Assembly: GCA_944474755.1 (NCBI GenBank)
Contig: OX104125.1
Location: 49,959,346 to 50,023,345 of the forward strand
Reading direction: 5' to 3'
DNA length: 64,000 bases
From: Limnoperna fortunei
Taxonomy: Eukaryota; Mollusca; Bivalvia; Mytilida; Modiolidae
Part shown: piece after piece, positions 9,516-20,756 of the stretch
Position numbering within the stretch: position 1 is the first letter of the stretch
How the letters are laid out: the number at the start of each line of letters is the position of its first letter
Notes under the pieces: model-generated
Seen by the model: only the letters and a program-made list of their open reading frames with translations
Databases searched by the model: none
What the model was told of the DNA's origin: nothing
Position numbers and translations under genes: made by a program

Positions 9516-10930
9516 AATATTGATTTTGCAGAGTTGAACTTCGATATCCAGTAATAGTGTCGTTCTTAGATTTGATAGTGACTGTGCATGCCTGTATAAG
9601 TACACTTTCAGCACGGATAGTTTTTACCCGGAAAAGATAACCATTAAAGACTTAGTATCTGTAAAAAATGTTATTTTATCCATTTCATTTTTTCAGTTGC
9701 AATAACTGCACATTTGTATAATACCCATTTCAAGAATAATCAGCACCGTTTGTTGTAGCCCTTTTTAACCACTTAAACAACAATACTTAATTACTAGTAT
9801 GTGATTTTAAAAATGTTGGCATTCCGGGAATACACCACTTTAAGAATGCAAGAACCATAGATGCATAGATGCATTTTGTATTCCAAACATATGTGTTTTT
9901 ATAAATTTTAATACAAAATAAAATTTTAAAAATAAGCAAGAGACGCGTGATGCACTATTAAGTCATTTGAAAATACGAAAACGTAATTTTATTGTAATGA
10001 TTGTTACTATGTGTCATCTACCTGTAGCTACCTGAGGTATAAAGGTGCACTAATAAGAGACGTTAATTGTATAATATGTTAATTACAATCACCACATGTA
10101 ATAGAGGATAACGTATCCCTTTGAAGTGATTTTATTACAGTGTAAATTTTATAACAACTTGATTATGAATAATTACTCTAATTTCGAAGTAAGCATGTCA
10201 TAAGGTCATCATCATATTAAGTTTATGAAAAGGTGGAGATACATGTATTTTTCTAGATACATCGTAAACTACTGTTAGTAAAGACAAAGAAAAACATCTT
10301 TATATATTTCATCGTTTTGATAAAATGTTATTAGACATACGAGTAAACCTTGTGGATAAATGTTATAATTTTAAATCAATTCGGATGCAAACGGTCATAT
10401 TCAAAGTTCGAATAAATATATGAAGTTGTCGTTTAATTAAAATTAACATAGGTAATTATGAAAAAAAATCATATTTTTTAACAAACATAATATACTAGTC
10501 CCGCTTGTTACATGCATATGCAAAACCCGCGTTCCTAAAACAAAAAAAAAAATTTATAAAAAAGGTATAAAATCAATTTGAAATAGGAGTGTCTCGTGCA
10601 TGCAGTTACGCACAAAAGTTACATTAATGTAACTTCTTTGAACATTGTTTTATCTCGACGGAGCTACATTACTTAAGCTATTGTACACAAGTTTAGCAGT
10701 TACTGTTTTTGTATCTGTAGCATGTGATATGAATATCACATCTCCTGTTCAGTATACTTGTTTATTACTTGTATCATTTAAAGTGCAGATATAAACTACA
10801 CATAAAATGGACATGTTCCCTAGGATCGGTTAAACAGCTCATGGGATAGCTGGTGTTCTTTTCTTATAAACCATATGGACTTTAAATAAAACTTTTCTGT
10901 ATGTTCCGATTTATTCGTATCGACTTAAAA
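9516..10930. other. AT-rich unique sequence with short palindromes
   Basis: No gene recognised. It contains a perfect 20-bp palindrome at 10616-10635 and a 9+2+9 palindrome at 10722-10741. Confidence 0.5.
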
Positions 10931-10934
10931 GAAT

Positions 10935-11093
<159 letters not shown>

Positions 11094-11319
11094 ACTGACG
11101 ACTAAATTACAGTTTATAATATTTAAAAAAATCAGATCCTCTTTAATGCAATATTGTATCAACTTGTAGGCATTTTGTTAAGGTCAATGATTCATTAAAC
11201 GTATTTAAAAACTATTAATGCACAGTTATTATGCTTAGAGCAGAAAGATGTTATTTAATGTTGCAGTTAATTAAACGTAAATAACGATGTACATGTAAAA
11301 TCAAATTGCCCAAGCACTA

Positions 11320-11510
11320 TACGATGTACGATATTACAACAGAAAAACCATACGGCGAACGATAACACAGACGATAAACCATACGATGTACGATAAACCA
11401 GACGATATACGCTAACATAAACGGAAAACCATGCGATAAACGATAGAACAAAATATTCACCATACGATGCACGCTGGAGAAAACGATGCACGATATACTA
11501 TACGTTATAT
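11320..11510. repeat. Degenerate ACGAT-rich tandem repeat
   Basis: Loose repetition of CCATACGATGTACGATAA-type words with poor period. Similar words (ACGATGTACGAACGATG) recur at 17455-17515. The two sites roughly bracket the DIRS-like and LINE elements. The minus-strand frame here is a repeat artefact. Confidence 0.6.
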
Positions 11511-11777
11511 ATATTTCTATTTCGGGTAGAATGGGCTTTTATATAAGTTAGTACATGTACATATAAATTATAAATAACTTGTTTGGTCAGTTTTGAAGTT
11601 GTTTGGTCAGTTCTAAAGTTAAGTGCGGGTAGAATGCACGCTTTTACACTGCACTGCACGATTTGCATAATATGGGCGGACGCGGACTGATATATATAGT
11701 GTTGACGGGTATTACGGGTATCGACGCTTGCATTAACCTCAAAGAAACGGGTGTTTTTTCTTTGCATACTATGTCAC

Positions 11778-12220
11778 ATGGAGAAGATTTTAGTGAATTC
11801 TACAGAATTATCAACAGAAGCGGCTATAACACAATTTACTGCTACGCTGAACCAAGCTTTGGAACGACAGAAAACCACAATAATTCAACATTTTGAAGAT
11901 AGTTTGAATGTTCCACATCTCGAAAAGCTACCGGTGTAGATGGTTATGATTATGTTTTTAAGAAAGAGGGAAATTAAATTCAATATGGCTTTAACGGTGA
12001 AAGGTTGCACAAGTAATCTATGTTGGAAAGTTGTTTGAAGTTTGGCAAGTTGGAAGACGCTTTTGATTTGATCACTGCAGAGAAAGAAGTTATTGGGAAG
12101 AGAAATAAGATATTGAAGATTGCAGACAAGTGCGGGTGGGACACCGTTAAAGAGTACTTGGACAGTCCTTTGGCGGACAACAAAGATGCAGCAGACCTAC
12201 GTGCCGCTATTTCTTGGTAA
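11778..12220 (+). pseudogene. DIRS gag-like protein remnant
   Basis: A frame starting at the ATG at 11778 reads to a stop near 11939. After a +1 shift the sequence continues as YDYVFKKEGN, with further in-frame stops, then enters the open frame 12020-12220 containing RNKILKIADKCGWDTVKEYL and DSPLADNKDAADLRAAIS. The FKKEGN and RNKILKIAD...GWDTV..Y...PLAD blocks are typical of the first ORF of animal DIRS-like elements. At least one frameshift and two stops make it non-functional. Confidence 0.6.
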
Positions 12221-12670
12221 AGAGATATAAAAATAAATTGGGCTATTATACATAGTAATAATAAGAACAACATATTGTTATTTGAATATACACTTTTCAT
12301 TCTGCAAATATATTATTTTTTGTTAATTGTGTAACGTCATGTCTTCGGTAGTGAGCAAAACAGTTTACTTGCGGTCCTACGGTTCTTATAAGTACTTTAT
12401 TTTATTCCTAATATATATTTAGAATTAGCTAGTTGTTCTTTTATAGATTGAAAAACATTTTGGTATGTATAAAATAGGTTTATTCGTTTATTATATGCGA
12501 TATGTAATTTATATTGTTGGTACTGTTAATAATAATCATTATTAATAGAATTATTAAACAAATTAAAAAACAAACAAACAGAAAAAAACTTTCGCAAATA
12601 CGTTTACCTGTAAAATAAATAAATATACAAGATTTTCATGCATATGTTGTAATTCTATCCAGTTTATTGA
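12221..12670. other. AT-rich insert within the DIRS remnant
   Basis: About 450 bases of AT-rich DNA separate the gag core from the zinc knuckle. No coding motif was seen. It may be a later insertion or degraded linker. Confidence 0.4.
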
Positions 12671-12680
12671 AGTACTAATT

Positions 12681-12987
12681 ATGTTTTTAAGAGCTTATTG
12701 CAATAGGACCTTTAAGTATTATGACAGAGTTCGGCCTACTGAATCATCAAGATTCTCGCAAAATTCGTCTGTTAGGAGAGGAAATTTTACTCTGGAAGTT
12801 TTTTTCGTGGCTTTGGCCAATACAGCGATCGGATATCCAAGGAAGAAACCAGAAAACACCAGAATTCTTTAAATGCTTCTACTGTAATCAACCGGGTCAT
12901 TTCGCCAGTGCCTGTCCTCAAAGGGGATCACTCCCTGCAGCTAGTTCAATCTCATCAGTTCCAAAAGACCTCACAAAAGATCAGTGA
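12681..12987 (+). pseudogene. CCHC zinc-knuckle fragment of gag
   Basis: The open frame contains CFYCNQPGHFASAC at 12874-12915, a C-x2-C-x4-H-x4-C knuckle, the nucleic-acid binding motif of retroelement gag proteins. The upstream part reads better in the overlapping frame (TESSRFSQNSSVRRGNFT), so a frameshift lies around 12790-12810. The frame ends at 12987 without reaching the RT. Confidence 0.7.
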
Positions 12988-13139
12988 ACCAGACACAGCA
13001 GATATAGTTGAACATTCAACTCCTAGTACGTCTAGTATAAACATTGACAGCTTTCAAAGTAGTTCAATAATGTTAAGTGTTAAAAGCAATTTAAAGAAAC
13101 ATGTTAGTTTATGGAAAAATAATTTGCATTGCAATACAT

Positions 13140-13560
13140 TTATTTTGAATGTTATCAATTTCGGTGACCGGATTCCTTTTTCATACCACACCTACGTCTG
13201 CGTTTTTGCGTAATAATAAATCTGCACTTCAACATTCGGATTTTGTTGTACAATCTATTAATGAACTATTGCAGAAAAATTGTATCAATTAAGTAGATTG
13301 TCCTTTTGTTGTAAATCCATTAACAGTATCGGTTAATAGCTCCGGAAAGAAAAGGTTAGTTTTGGATCTTCGTCATATAAACGAATTTGTTGATAAGATG
13401 AAAGTTAAATTTGAAGGTGTAAAAGAAGATAAAACTTTTGTGACTTCTAATTGTTATGCATTTAGGTTTGATTTAACATCCGGGTATCACCATAATGATA
13501 TTCATCCTGATGATCAAAAATTTCTAGGATTTTCTTGGATATTTGGTAACACACAGTTCA
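13140..13560 (+). pseudogene. DIRS-like reverse transcriptase fragment
   Basis: Pre-RT and early RT motifs can be read across two frameshifts and one stop: NVINFGDRIPF, then NNKSALQHSDFV, PFVVNPLTVSVNSSGKKRLV, LDLRHIN, and motif A FRFDLTSGYHH followed by QKFLGFSW. The LDLRHIN and FDLxSGYHH...LGFSW signatures are typical of DIRS-class RTs. The sequence then leaves the RT frame before the catalytic double-aspartate box, so the enzyme core is missing. Confidence 0.75.
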
Positions 13561-13865
13561 AGAATTATGCCACCGATTCAAGATTTTCTAGTATTGTTAA
13601 ACAGTTACCTAATTATGTATAATTTTCCAAATCAGAAAATACAATCAAGAAATACAAATGCTATTTTAAAAAATGTAAGACTTGGTGCAATTCTAATTCA
13701 TTACAGTGTTTGCAACCTACAGAAACCACTGTGTCACTTTATATTGGTAGTATTATTCAGAGTAAATGCAGTGAAGCAGTCTTATTATCCAATTTTTATG
13801 CTGTCAAATGGTTTCATGATTTTCATTTTAAGATAAATCCTTGTTCTAATAAATTTTTGAATCTA
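13560..13865 (+). pseudogene. Tyrosine recombinase N-terminal fragment
   Basis: After the RT break the same region reads SKSENTIKKYKCYFKK, then KTWCNSNSLQCLQP, VSLYIGSIIQSKCSE and NFYAVKWFHDFHFKINPC, ending at a stop near 13870. This is the SAM-like core-binding half of DIRS tyrosine recombinases (conserved Y..YFKK...WC, V.LYI and YA.KW.H). One in-frame stop (13619-13621) is present. The catalytic R-H-R-Y half is absent. Confidence 0.65.
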
Positions 13866-14175
13866 ATTTAAGAAGTTGGAATCTTGGCATTTAATTCTTA
13901 ACAACTCCTTTTTTTCAAAATAACTGCGAGCAACTAAGCCCAGATATTTGTTTCACGCCATTCGCCATGGAGTAGAAATAATTGAAATTCGTACGATTTT
14001 ACTTTACTTTATTAAGTAAACACTCAGACACATATACATGTGTTACATGAGGTCATTTAACATAACATTTGTACAATAGACGTATACAGAATGAACATGT
14101 GGTGAATTAATGAAAGCAATATGAAAACAATATATAACAGTATCAAGGACAATATCAAAAAAATAACAACATTAT

Positions 14176-16281
14176 TTAGAGAAGAGAAGCAACTTTTCTA
14201 ATGAAAAATGACAATCTTTTATAAACTTCGACGTTACAGTACGACATCAAACCTTTTAGTTTCGTAATATTTTGATTAAATCTATAGTATGGAGGTAAAT
14301 ATTTGCTTCTTAAACAAGTAATATTTTCATCTTTACAACAAAAAAAGATATGGTATTCATCTCCGACATTTTCTTTGCAGAAGTTACATAGTCTATCATT
14401 TCTTGGTATGTTATGCCATCTACCAGTTTCAATCGGTAATCGTAAATTTGATGTTCTAAATTTTGTGATCCAGGATCTTGAAGTCTCTGATAATTTCAGT
14501 AAATAGTTTTCCATAGAAAATGTTTTCTTAAAAATTGAGTAGAATTGACCACGTGATGCGTTTGACATATCACTGAACCATTTTTGGATAAATTGATCAG
14601 ACAGTATTTGACGCACTAAAGTTTTGTCATAATATGTGAATTGGCTGGTAAAAATAAAACCAATACCAGTTTCATTAAATATAGACTCTACATATCTGAT
14701 CCATTTGAAATCATATTCGTAGTTATTTCGTAAGCTTAACATCAATCTGTACAGAATGCTACTAAGTTTTTTCTCATTTTGTACCAATTTTAACCAAAAG
14801 GAAATCATTCTAAGTTTAATTCTAATTTCAAGAGGAAATCTACCTAATTCGCCGTAAACCATAAAATTTGGAGTTGAGTTTCTAACTTTAAGAATTCTCT
14901 TACAGAATTTCAAGTGAATTTGTTCAATTATTTTCACATTTTCTAATCCCCATACTTCTGACCCATATAATAAAATTGGTTCAATCATAGAATCAAACAT
15001 TTTGAGCTGGATATCTATCGGTATGTTTTCATTTCGGATAAGCTTATAAATACAGAATAAAGACTTTTGTGATTGGTCTACCAGTTTCTTTTTGGTTTCA
15101 ATAAAAGAGCCATTATATTTAAAAACAACACCAAGATATGTATAAGTATCAACAATCTCTAATTCCGCATCTTGAAATGTAAATTTATATTTATGTTTTG
15201 CCTTTCTTTTACAAAATATCATAACCTTTGTTTTATTTACATTCACTTGTAATTTCCAAAGTTCACAATATGATTGAAATATATTAAGAGCATCTTGCAT
15301 ACCCTTTTCTGTTTCTGCCAAAATCACAGTATCGTCGGCATAAAGGATTACAAAAAGTTTGTAAAAAATATGTAATTCATTTTCAAGTTTTTCTTTAATA
15401 ATTTCCATAGGCGTTCCGTTTAGATTGCAAAAATATTCTTCTAAATCATTCAAAAATACAGAGAAAAGAAATGGAGATAAATTTTCTCCTTGTCGTACAC
15501 CTGTTAGGCAAGGAAAAAAGTCGGACTGGTCATCGTTACACCTGATACAAGATTTAATGCCTTTGTACATATTGAAAATTACTTTAAAACATTTTCCTTT
15601 TATTTCACAATTTTGCAATTTTTTCCAAAGGCCCGCTCGCCAAACCGTGTCGAACGCTTTTCCCAAATCTACGAAAGTACAAAATATTTTTTTACCAAAT
15701 GAAAAATATAATTCTATTAAAACATGTAGTACAAATATATTATCAACAGTTGAGTAGCCTTTCCGAAATCCTGCTTGGTTCTCAGATATAAGAGAAAACT
15801 CTGTCGACAAGATATTTAATCTTGTATTTAAAATAGATGTAAATAGTTTACCCAGACAACTTATGAGAGTAATTGCTCTAACGTTGTCTGGGTTAGTTGG
15901 ACTACCTTTATTTTTGAATATCGGTCTTATAATACCACTTGTCCAACTTTCTGGTACAACTCCTGTATCTAAAACTACATTAAATAATTTACAGTATACA
16001 GAGATTAAAAATGGAGTTGAGTATTTTAAGTACTCGTTCAAAATGTTATCAGTACCTGGAGCTTTATTATTTTTAAGCTCTGCTTCTACAATTTCTTGTT
16101 CACTAATAAACCCATTCAATATTTCATCATACAGAGGATTATTACAAACGTCATCAACATTAATATCAATATGATCAGGTGCTTCGTCTCTATCACCTGC
16201 ATTTAAAGTTTTAAAATACTCATAAAAAGTGTTCATATCGATGTGTGTATTTTTGTTTCGATTGTTTGTATATTTATGCAA
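14176..16281 (-). CDS. LINE ORF2, reverse transcriptase part
   Basis: A 701-codon open frame encoding a LINE reverse transcriptase that would prime from nicked target DNA. Visible motifs: KAPG at residues 73-76, GFRKGYSTVD 171-180, motif A FVDLGKAFDTV 203-213, GVRQGENLSP 261-270, and the catalytic YADD at 314-317 (15331-15342). After the thumb there is LLYGSEVWG, and near the C-terminus LRLPIETG followed by a CNFC...H....C zinc-knuckle-like motif. The true coding frame continues upstream of this ATG (NTKGFWKTLHKYTNN region), so this start is internal. The endonuclease part lies upstream in another frame (16356-17430). Catalytic residues look intact, but the 5' truncation and frameshift should stop autonomous movement. 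Confidence 0.9.
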   Translation of the reverse strand: MHKYTNNRNKNTHIDMNTFYEYFKTLNAGDRDEAPDHIDINVDDVCNNPLYDEILNGFISEQEIVEAELKNNKAPGTDNILNEYLKYSTPFLISVYCKLFNVVLDTGVVPESWTSGIIRPIFKNKGSPTNPDNVRAITLISCLGKLFTSILNTRLNILSTEFSLISENQAGFRKGYSTVDNIFVLHVLIELYFSFGKKIFCTFVDLGKAFDTVWRAGLWKKLQNCEIKGKCFKVIFNMYKGIKSCIRCNDDQSDFFPCLTGVRQGENLSPFLFSVFLNDLEEYFCNLNGTPMEIIKEKLENELHIFYKLFVILYADDTVILAETEKGMQDALNIFQSYCELWKLQVNVNKTKVMIFCKRKAKHKYKFTFQDAELEIVDTYTYLGVVFKYNGSFIETKKKLVDQSQKSLFCIYKLIRNENIPIDIQLKMFDSMIEPILLYGSEVWGLENVKIIEQIHLKFCKRILKVRNSTPNFMVYGELGRFPLEIRIKLRMISFWLKLVQNEKKLSSILYRLMLSLRNNYEYDFKWIRYVESIFNETGIGFIFTSQFTYYDKTLVRQILSDQFIQKWFSDMSNASRGQFYSIFKKTFSMENYLLKLSETSRSWITKFRTSNLRLPIETGRWHNIPRNDRLCNFCKENVGDEYHIFFCCKDENITCLRSKYLPPYYRFNQNITKLKGLMSYCNVEVYKRLSFFIRKVASLL

Positions 16282-16355
16282 TGTTTTCCAGAACCCTTTT
16301 GTATTTGATTTTGATAAAGTTCTCAGCTCGTTTGAACAATTTTCTTGATATTTTT

Positions 16356-17430
16356 TTAGTTTGTTTGTAAAATGTGTCTATATTCCTTAGCGGTCTTGTT
16401 CATCGATATTTTGTTCTGTTCTGTTTTAAATTTTGTGTATTTTTGCCGTGCCAGGTGAAACTCATCCCGCTTATATTTGCAAGACTTATTAAACCATGGT
16501 TTGTTAGATCTATGTACACAGTTTGAGTACCTCATCTTGTCTTGTCCGAATACTGAGTATGCAGTATTTAACAGTACATTCCCTAGTTCATTTACTAAAT
16601 CATTTACTTGCTCAGGAGAAACTGATTGTATATTTATATTCTCGAGTTTAAAATTAACCTCATTAAGAGCATCAGTGTTGTGATTGTCGCCTAGAGCATG
16701 TGTAAAGTCGTCTGCTTTGTTTGTGTTCCATTTCACGTTAGTCGTACCTTTGTTATTGTTTACGTTTTGTTGTGGTGTATTGATTATTGGAATATTTAAT
16801 TGAAAATGCAGTTGACAATGTACATCCGAAAATAAAGGATTATATACAATAATATCAAATTCAGACACTATATCAAACATATTTGATGACAGGATTAAGT
16901 AGTCTACCAAGCTTTTATCTTTACATGTAAGTTTGCCTCTAAACTTATCTTTATACAATCTACCATTGGCAATATATAAAGAACATCGTTTACATAATTC
17001 GATCAGTTTTGCACCATATTTATTTACACAAGATTTGTCCTCACTAAACCTTTCAATGGGTATACCCTTTTCTTTCAGTGTGTTGTGAGGTAACATATTC
17101 TCATTCAATAAATCTTCAGTATTTACAATATCTAGGATTTCATAGAGGTCTTCATCTATTTCAACGATATCACTGACAGTACTTGTTTTTGAATTAAAAT
17201 CACCCACCAGTGCGATATTATTAGTATTACATTTACTTGAAAAATGTATCATTTCATCTTCTACGTCTGTAAAAGCATCTTCAGATGAATATTTGGAGGA
17301 CTCGGGTGGGATATAGATACAGCCGAAAAGTATTGTGCTGCGTGTGCTTGAATTACATGTGTTTTGGACCGAATTATCTAAAAGTAACTCAAACCACTGA
17401 ACGTATTCTGAATCGGATTTTAAGAGGGAG
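16356..17430 (-). pseudogene. LINE ORF2, truncated apurinic endonuclease
   Basis: C-terminal part of the endonuclease/exonuclease/phosphatase domain of the same LINE. The ATG-started frame ends at 17252, but the frame is open upstream to about 17430, adding SEYVQWFELLL and LFGCIYIPPE, a typical EEP segment. GDFN (residues 17-20 of the ATG frame), the SLVDYLILSS block and SDVHCQL follow, matching metal-binding and catalytic regions of LINE endonucleases. The first part of the domain is lost by 5' truncation. The frame ends in a stop at 16356-16358, next to an A-rich run (element strand). Shifting frame there continues directly into the RT (KKYQENCSNELRTL), so a one- or two-base indel split ORF2. 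Confidence 0.8.
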
Positions 17431-17440
17431 AATTTTAACT

Positions 17441-19290
17441 ATACCATATACATGTACGAACGATATACGCACGATGTACGAACGATGTACGGATGTTGTA
17501 CGAACGAAATCGTTAACTTATACGTTCCAGCAGGAACCTATAAATCAACTATACTTGTCCCAGGTTCCAGGGACTATAATATCAAACAGCGTTTAATTAT
17601 CGGGTAAAATATTGCTGTTTGTTTCAATATTTCAATTATAACCAATCGTCAAAACCTAAATATGGAACTAATAGAAATATTAACAATATATTCATGCGTC
17701 ATCAGGTATTTTTATTCAAGAACGAACTATACGCATTTTAATTACACCTCATATACAAAAGGTCATTAGACAGTGTATTTTTCGCACAGTAAGCGTAACA
17801 TGGGTACTCGATTTTGAAAACCGGTCCCGATAGTAAAGAGTCAAAAAACAGCAAGTGGTCTAGTATCACCACTCTTTGAAATCATGATATTCGGTGTAAA
17901 TAAATAGATAAATCATGTCTGGGAGGGCTATTCGTGAAAAATACCAGTCTCCAGAATCAAATTTCGCTCGCCTAACGACTTGGGAAATATTTCATCTCTC
18001 GGCTGATACTTTACACAAATACCTGTCCTATACATGATATATATGTTTATAATTTACACAGTTATAACAGTATAGTAACGGATACAACCTATTTATTAGT
18101 AAGGCGTTCATTCTGCAGTTAATATATGCTATAAAAATCAGTAATGCTTATCGGAGGACTACGACTTTAATAACAAATTCGTTTCATCATGGCAATGGGT
18201 CGTGTGTTTCTACAGTGATGTTCTCATCAATTTACCTTAAATCACATTTTGACCATTCAAACGTAATCAAGCATTAGGGACTGTACAATATATTTATCTA
18301 ATGGATGGGTCGATCCAAATCTGGACGCGCAAACAAACTTTTTCTGCTTATAATTAGCTGTTTAAAAAACAAACAAACAAAAAACAACAGCAAACAAACA
18401 AAAAAAAACAAAAAAAAAAAAATAATAATAATAACTTTGTCGGGTGGGAACGTTGTTGAAACTTTGAAAAATATATAATTAAAGTGCTAAATAAAGTTTT
18501 AAAGTTTTAACTGTATTTATAAAAAACAACATAACAAAATATAGACTGTGTTGTTTAACGCATGAATAACTATAATGGTTTATTGTTTATTTTTCTTAAA
18601 AATGGATATGCCTTTTAGGCTCCACTTTCAGATAAAAATTGCACAGTCCGTAATAAATTTGAGGAACCTGTTGTTATACTTTTCATACAAAAAGCTGAAT
18701 TAAACTAATGAATTTCTCATATAAAAGAGTCCAAAGCATGTTTAAAGCGACTGTTTTCAAATTCAACTTCCTAACACGCAGAGGTAACCCATGATGATTA
18801 ATATCCCTGATTTCAAAAAGTAAGCTGAACAAAATTTAAGTTGTTTGTGAAGATGTCATGTCAACAAGATGTATGAACAAACACTACGAATTAAAAGCTG
18901 CCGAGGAAAATGAATCTTACAAATGTGGCATAATGGCGGTTTTAACTCCGTTTCAGTTTTAACGGATATACCGAATGTACTATGGAGTGTTCTTCAAACT
19001 CGCGTGTTTTAGCAAACCAATCAGTTTGGTCGTTTTGCAGGAAATGATACATGTATGTCAAACTACATTTTTTTTTTAAATCATGATAATGTTTTACACA
19101 AAATATTTATTCATTCAGTTTCTTGGTCGTAATTGATGCTATAGAGTTTTTGGGATTGTGGGGATTCAGGACAATTTCACTAAAAGTAATTTGTTATTGA
19201 TTTTTCTTTAAACTTGCCAATATTTATTAAAAATAATAATAGGGGTTTCAGAGCTTATTTTTTAAGGGCTGAACAATTTGTTATAGATTA
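17441..19290. other. AT-rich unique sequence
   Basis: Begins with ACGATGTACG-type words (17455-17515) and includes an A-rich/(AAAC)n/(AAT)n patch at 18365-18435. No gene recognised. Confidence 0.45.
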
Positions 19291-19294
19291 TACC

Positions 19295-19482
19295 GTGAGA
19301 GAAGCGGTTCTAGTCTCACTGCGGCAGGATGTGCTCGACTCCAACCATAATTGGCAACTTTTCCCACCAAATGTTGAGGGTTTTTACCATAGGTACTACG
19401 CCTTGATAACCAATAAAAAAACTGAACGCCAGTACATAGCTCAAAAATAGCCAAAAGTGGCGTTAAAAACCAAACAAACAAC
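19295..19482 (+). mobile_element. 5'-truncated SINE
   Basis: Starts at a degenerate B box (GCGGTTCTAGTCTCACTG) and continues through GGATGTGCTCGACTCC, AATAAAAAAACTGAACGCC and AAAAGTGGCGTTAAAAACC with an (AAAC)n-like tail. Older and more diverged than the 8726 copy. Confidence 0.8.
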
Positions 19483-19944
19483 ACGAACGTTAACATTTAC
19501 AGACAAAATTTTTTAGGGGTTTTTTTAATTAGACGTGAAAAAACATTTTTATATTCTTCTATTTTCTATTCGTACTAGGACATCAAAAATATTTTCGTAT
19601 AAACGTTTCGAGCACCTTATCTGACGTGGATCGAGCATAGTTATCAAATGACCGAATAAACTGCAGAAAATTCGAAAGAAGATAAATAATCAACGAAGGT
19701 TGAGAAGGTCTAATTCGTTCGCATAACTAAAAGTTGCTAAAGATCGAATGGAATTGGTCCTTCGACTATAGTCTCAACAATAGTATTGCGAGATTCCGAT
19801 GATTATTCTTTATTAATTATATTCATGCTGTAATTTATTTATATTGAGTGTTTTGATTGGATGAAAACACTAAAATGGCATCTCAGATAACTTATTTATC
19901 GATATTTCCTCTGAGCGGACTACTTTCAGTATCCAATGTAAACA

Positions 19945-20165
19945 AGATGGCGTCCTCCTAGCGTATCGTCAGGTGAAGGGACAATGTTTTCTCTGCCTCC
20001 AATTAAAATCGATTGAGATTTCAAATAAAATATAATATAAATACAATTTAGTGTTTCATTTTTTTCCTATCAATATCTACAGAACCGGGATTCCTTTGGT
20101 ACTATGTTTTGCATATCCCTACACGTTCGGCCTAGGTACGTTTTGAGGTCTAGATGGGTTTCTGT
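19945..20165 (+). repeat. Dispersed repeat, copy 2
   Basis: Counterpart of 1940-2165, in the same orientation and about 70-75% alike by eye. It starts with CAAGATGGCGTCCTCCTAGC, sharing the ATGGCGTCC core of the 47-bp minisatellite, so the minisatellite may have grown from this element's start. It ends in a fold-back element. Confidence 0.7.
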
Positions 20166-20312
20166 ATTAACACTGGGTTTTAGGAAATTATCTATGTGTA
20201 AACTCCGGGACTCCCTCACAAACTTGACATAAAGTCCTTCGGACTTTATTTAGTTTGTGAGTGAGTCGCCGGAGTTTACACATTGATAATTTCCTAAAAC
20301 ACAGTGTTTAAT
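20166..20312. mobile_element. 147-bp fold-back (hairpin) element
   Basis: Left arm 20166-20225 and right arm about 20252-20312 are reverse complements with few mismatches (TTTTAGGAAATTATC against GATAATTTCCTAAAA; TGTGTAAACTCCGG against CCGGAGTTTACACA). Between them is a second hairpin, ATAAAGTCC-TTC-GGACTTTAT. It has no coding capacity and could be a miniature fold-back transposon. As RNA it would form a long hairpin. Confidence 0.8.
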
Positions 20313-20756
20313 CCTATAATAAAATAGGTTAAGCACAATTTCAATATTTTTCATTAACTATTGACCGGTCACTATTTTACCGCAAACGTCATTACATTTC
20401 CTGACATTTCAATAAATGGCTACGGATTGGCTATAGCGGTTTTAAGACATATTTCGGAATTATCGGTACTTTTTGTCATTTTAACGGATGATTCTATCAA
20501 TTGAAAGCACCAAAACATCAGTCGAAAGGTGAATAATGGAAGGACGTTGAGTTAAGTTATATGTTGTCTCTTTCGGTACAATAAAACACTCACTGACTGA
20601 ATATTCGTGGAATAGTAAGTTTATTTTTTCCTTGGCTTCGCCTCGGGGCAATAGCTGTACTTAGAGGAAACGAGGAAAAAACCTAATATTCCCTTCATAC
20701 CTAGTCAATAAGTATACATTAATTTACCTGAGGGCCAGCAAATAAAAAAATACATA
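20313..20756. other. AT-rich sequence
   Basis: No gene. A weak inverted repeat lies at about 20608-20700 (GGAATAGTAAG against AATATTCC with T/A-rich arms). Confidence 0.35.

Larger units (their letters stand above)
11660..13870 (+). mobile_element. Decayed DIRS-like (tyrosine recombinase) retroelement
   Basis: Four plus-strand blocks in the order expected for a DIRS-type element: gag-like core (11778-12220), CCHC knuckle (12874-12915), reverse-transcriptase start (about 13140-13560) and the N-terminal part of a tyrosine recombinase (about 13560-13865). Every block is broken by stops or frameshifts. The catalytic RT box, RNase H and the catalytic half of the recombinase are absent, so the copy is internally deleted and inactive. 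The assignment rests on recognising the family motifs by eye. I did not identify split or inverted terminal repeats. Confidence 0.7.
13995..17440 (-). mobile_element. 5'-truncated APE-type LINE retrotransposon
   Basis: A non-LTR retrotransposon in minus orientation containing part of the apurinic endonuclease, a complete reverse transcriptase domain and a C-terminal zinc-knuckle region. It is truncated at its 5' end near 17440, where it meets ACGATGTACG-type repeats. The 3' end near 13995 has an AAGTA-type short repeat tail on the element strand. Only one clear lesion was found, a frame break near 16350, so the copy is comparatively young. ORF1 is absent. The clade is not fixed from motifs alone. 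Confidence 0.9.
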
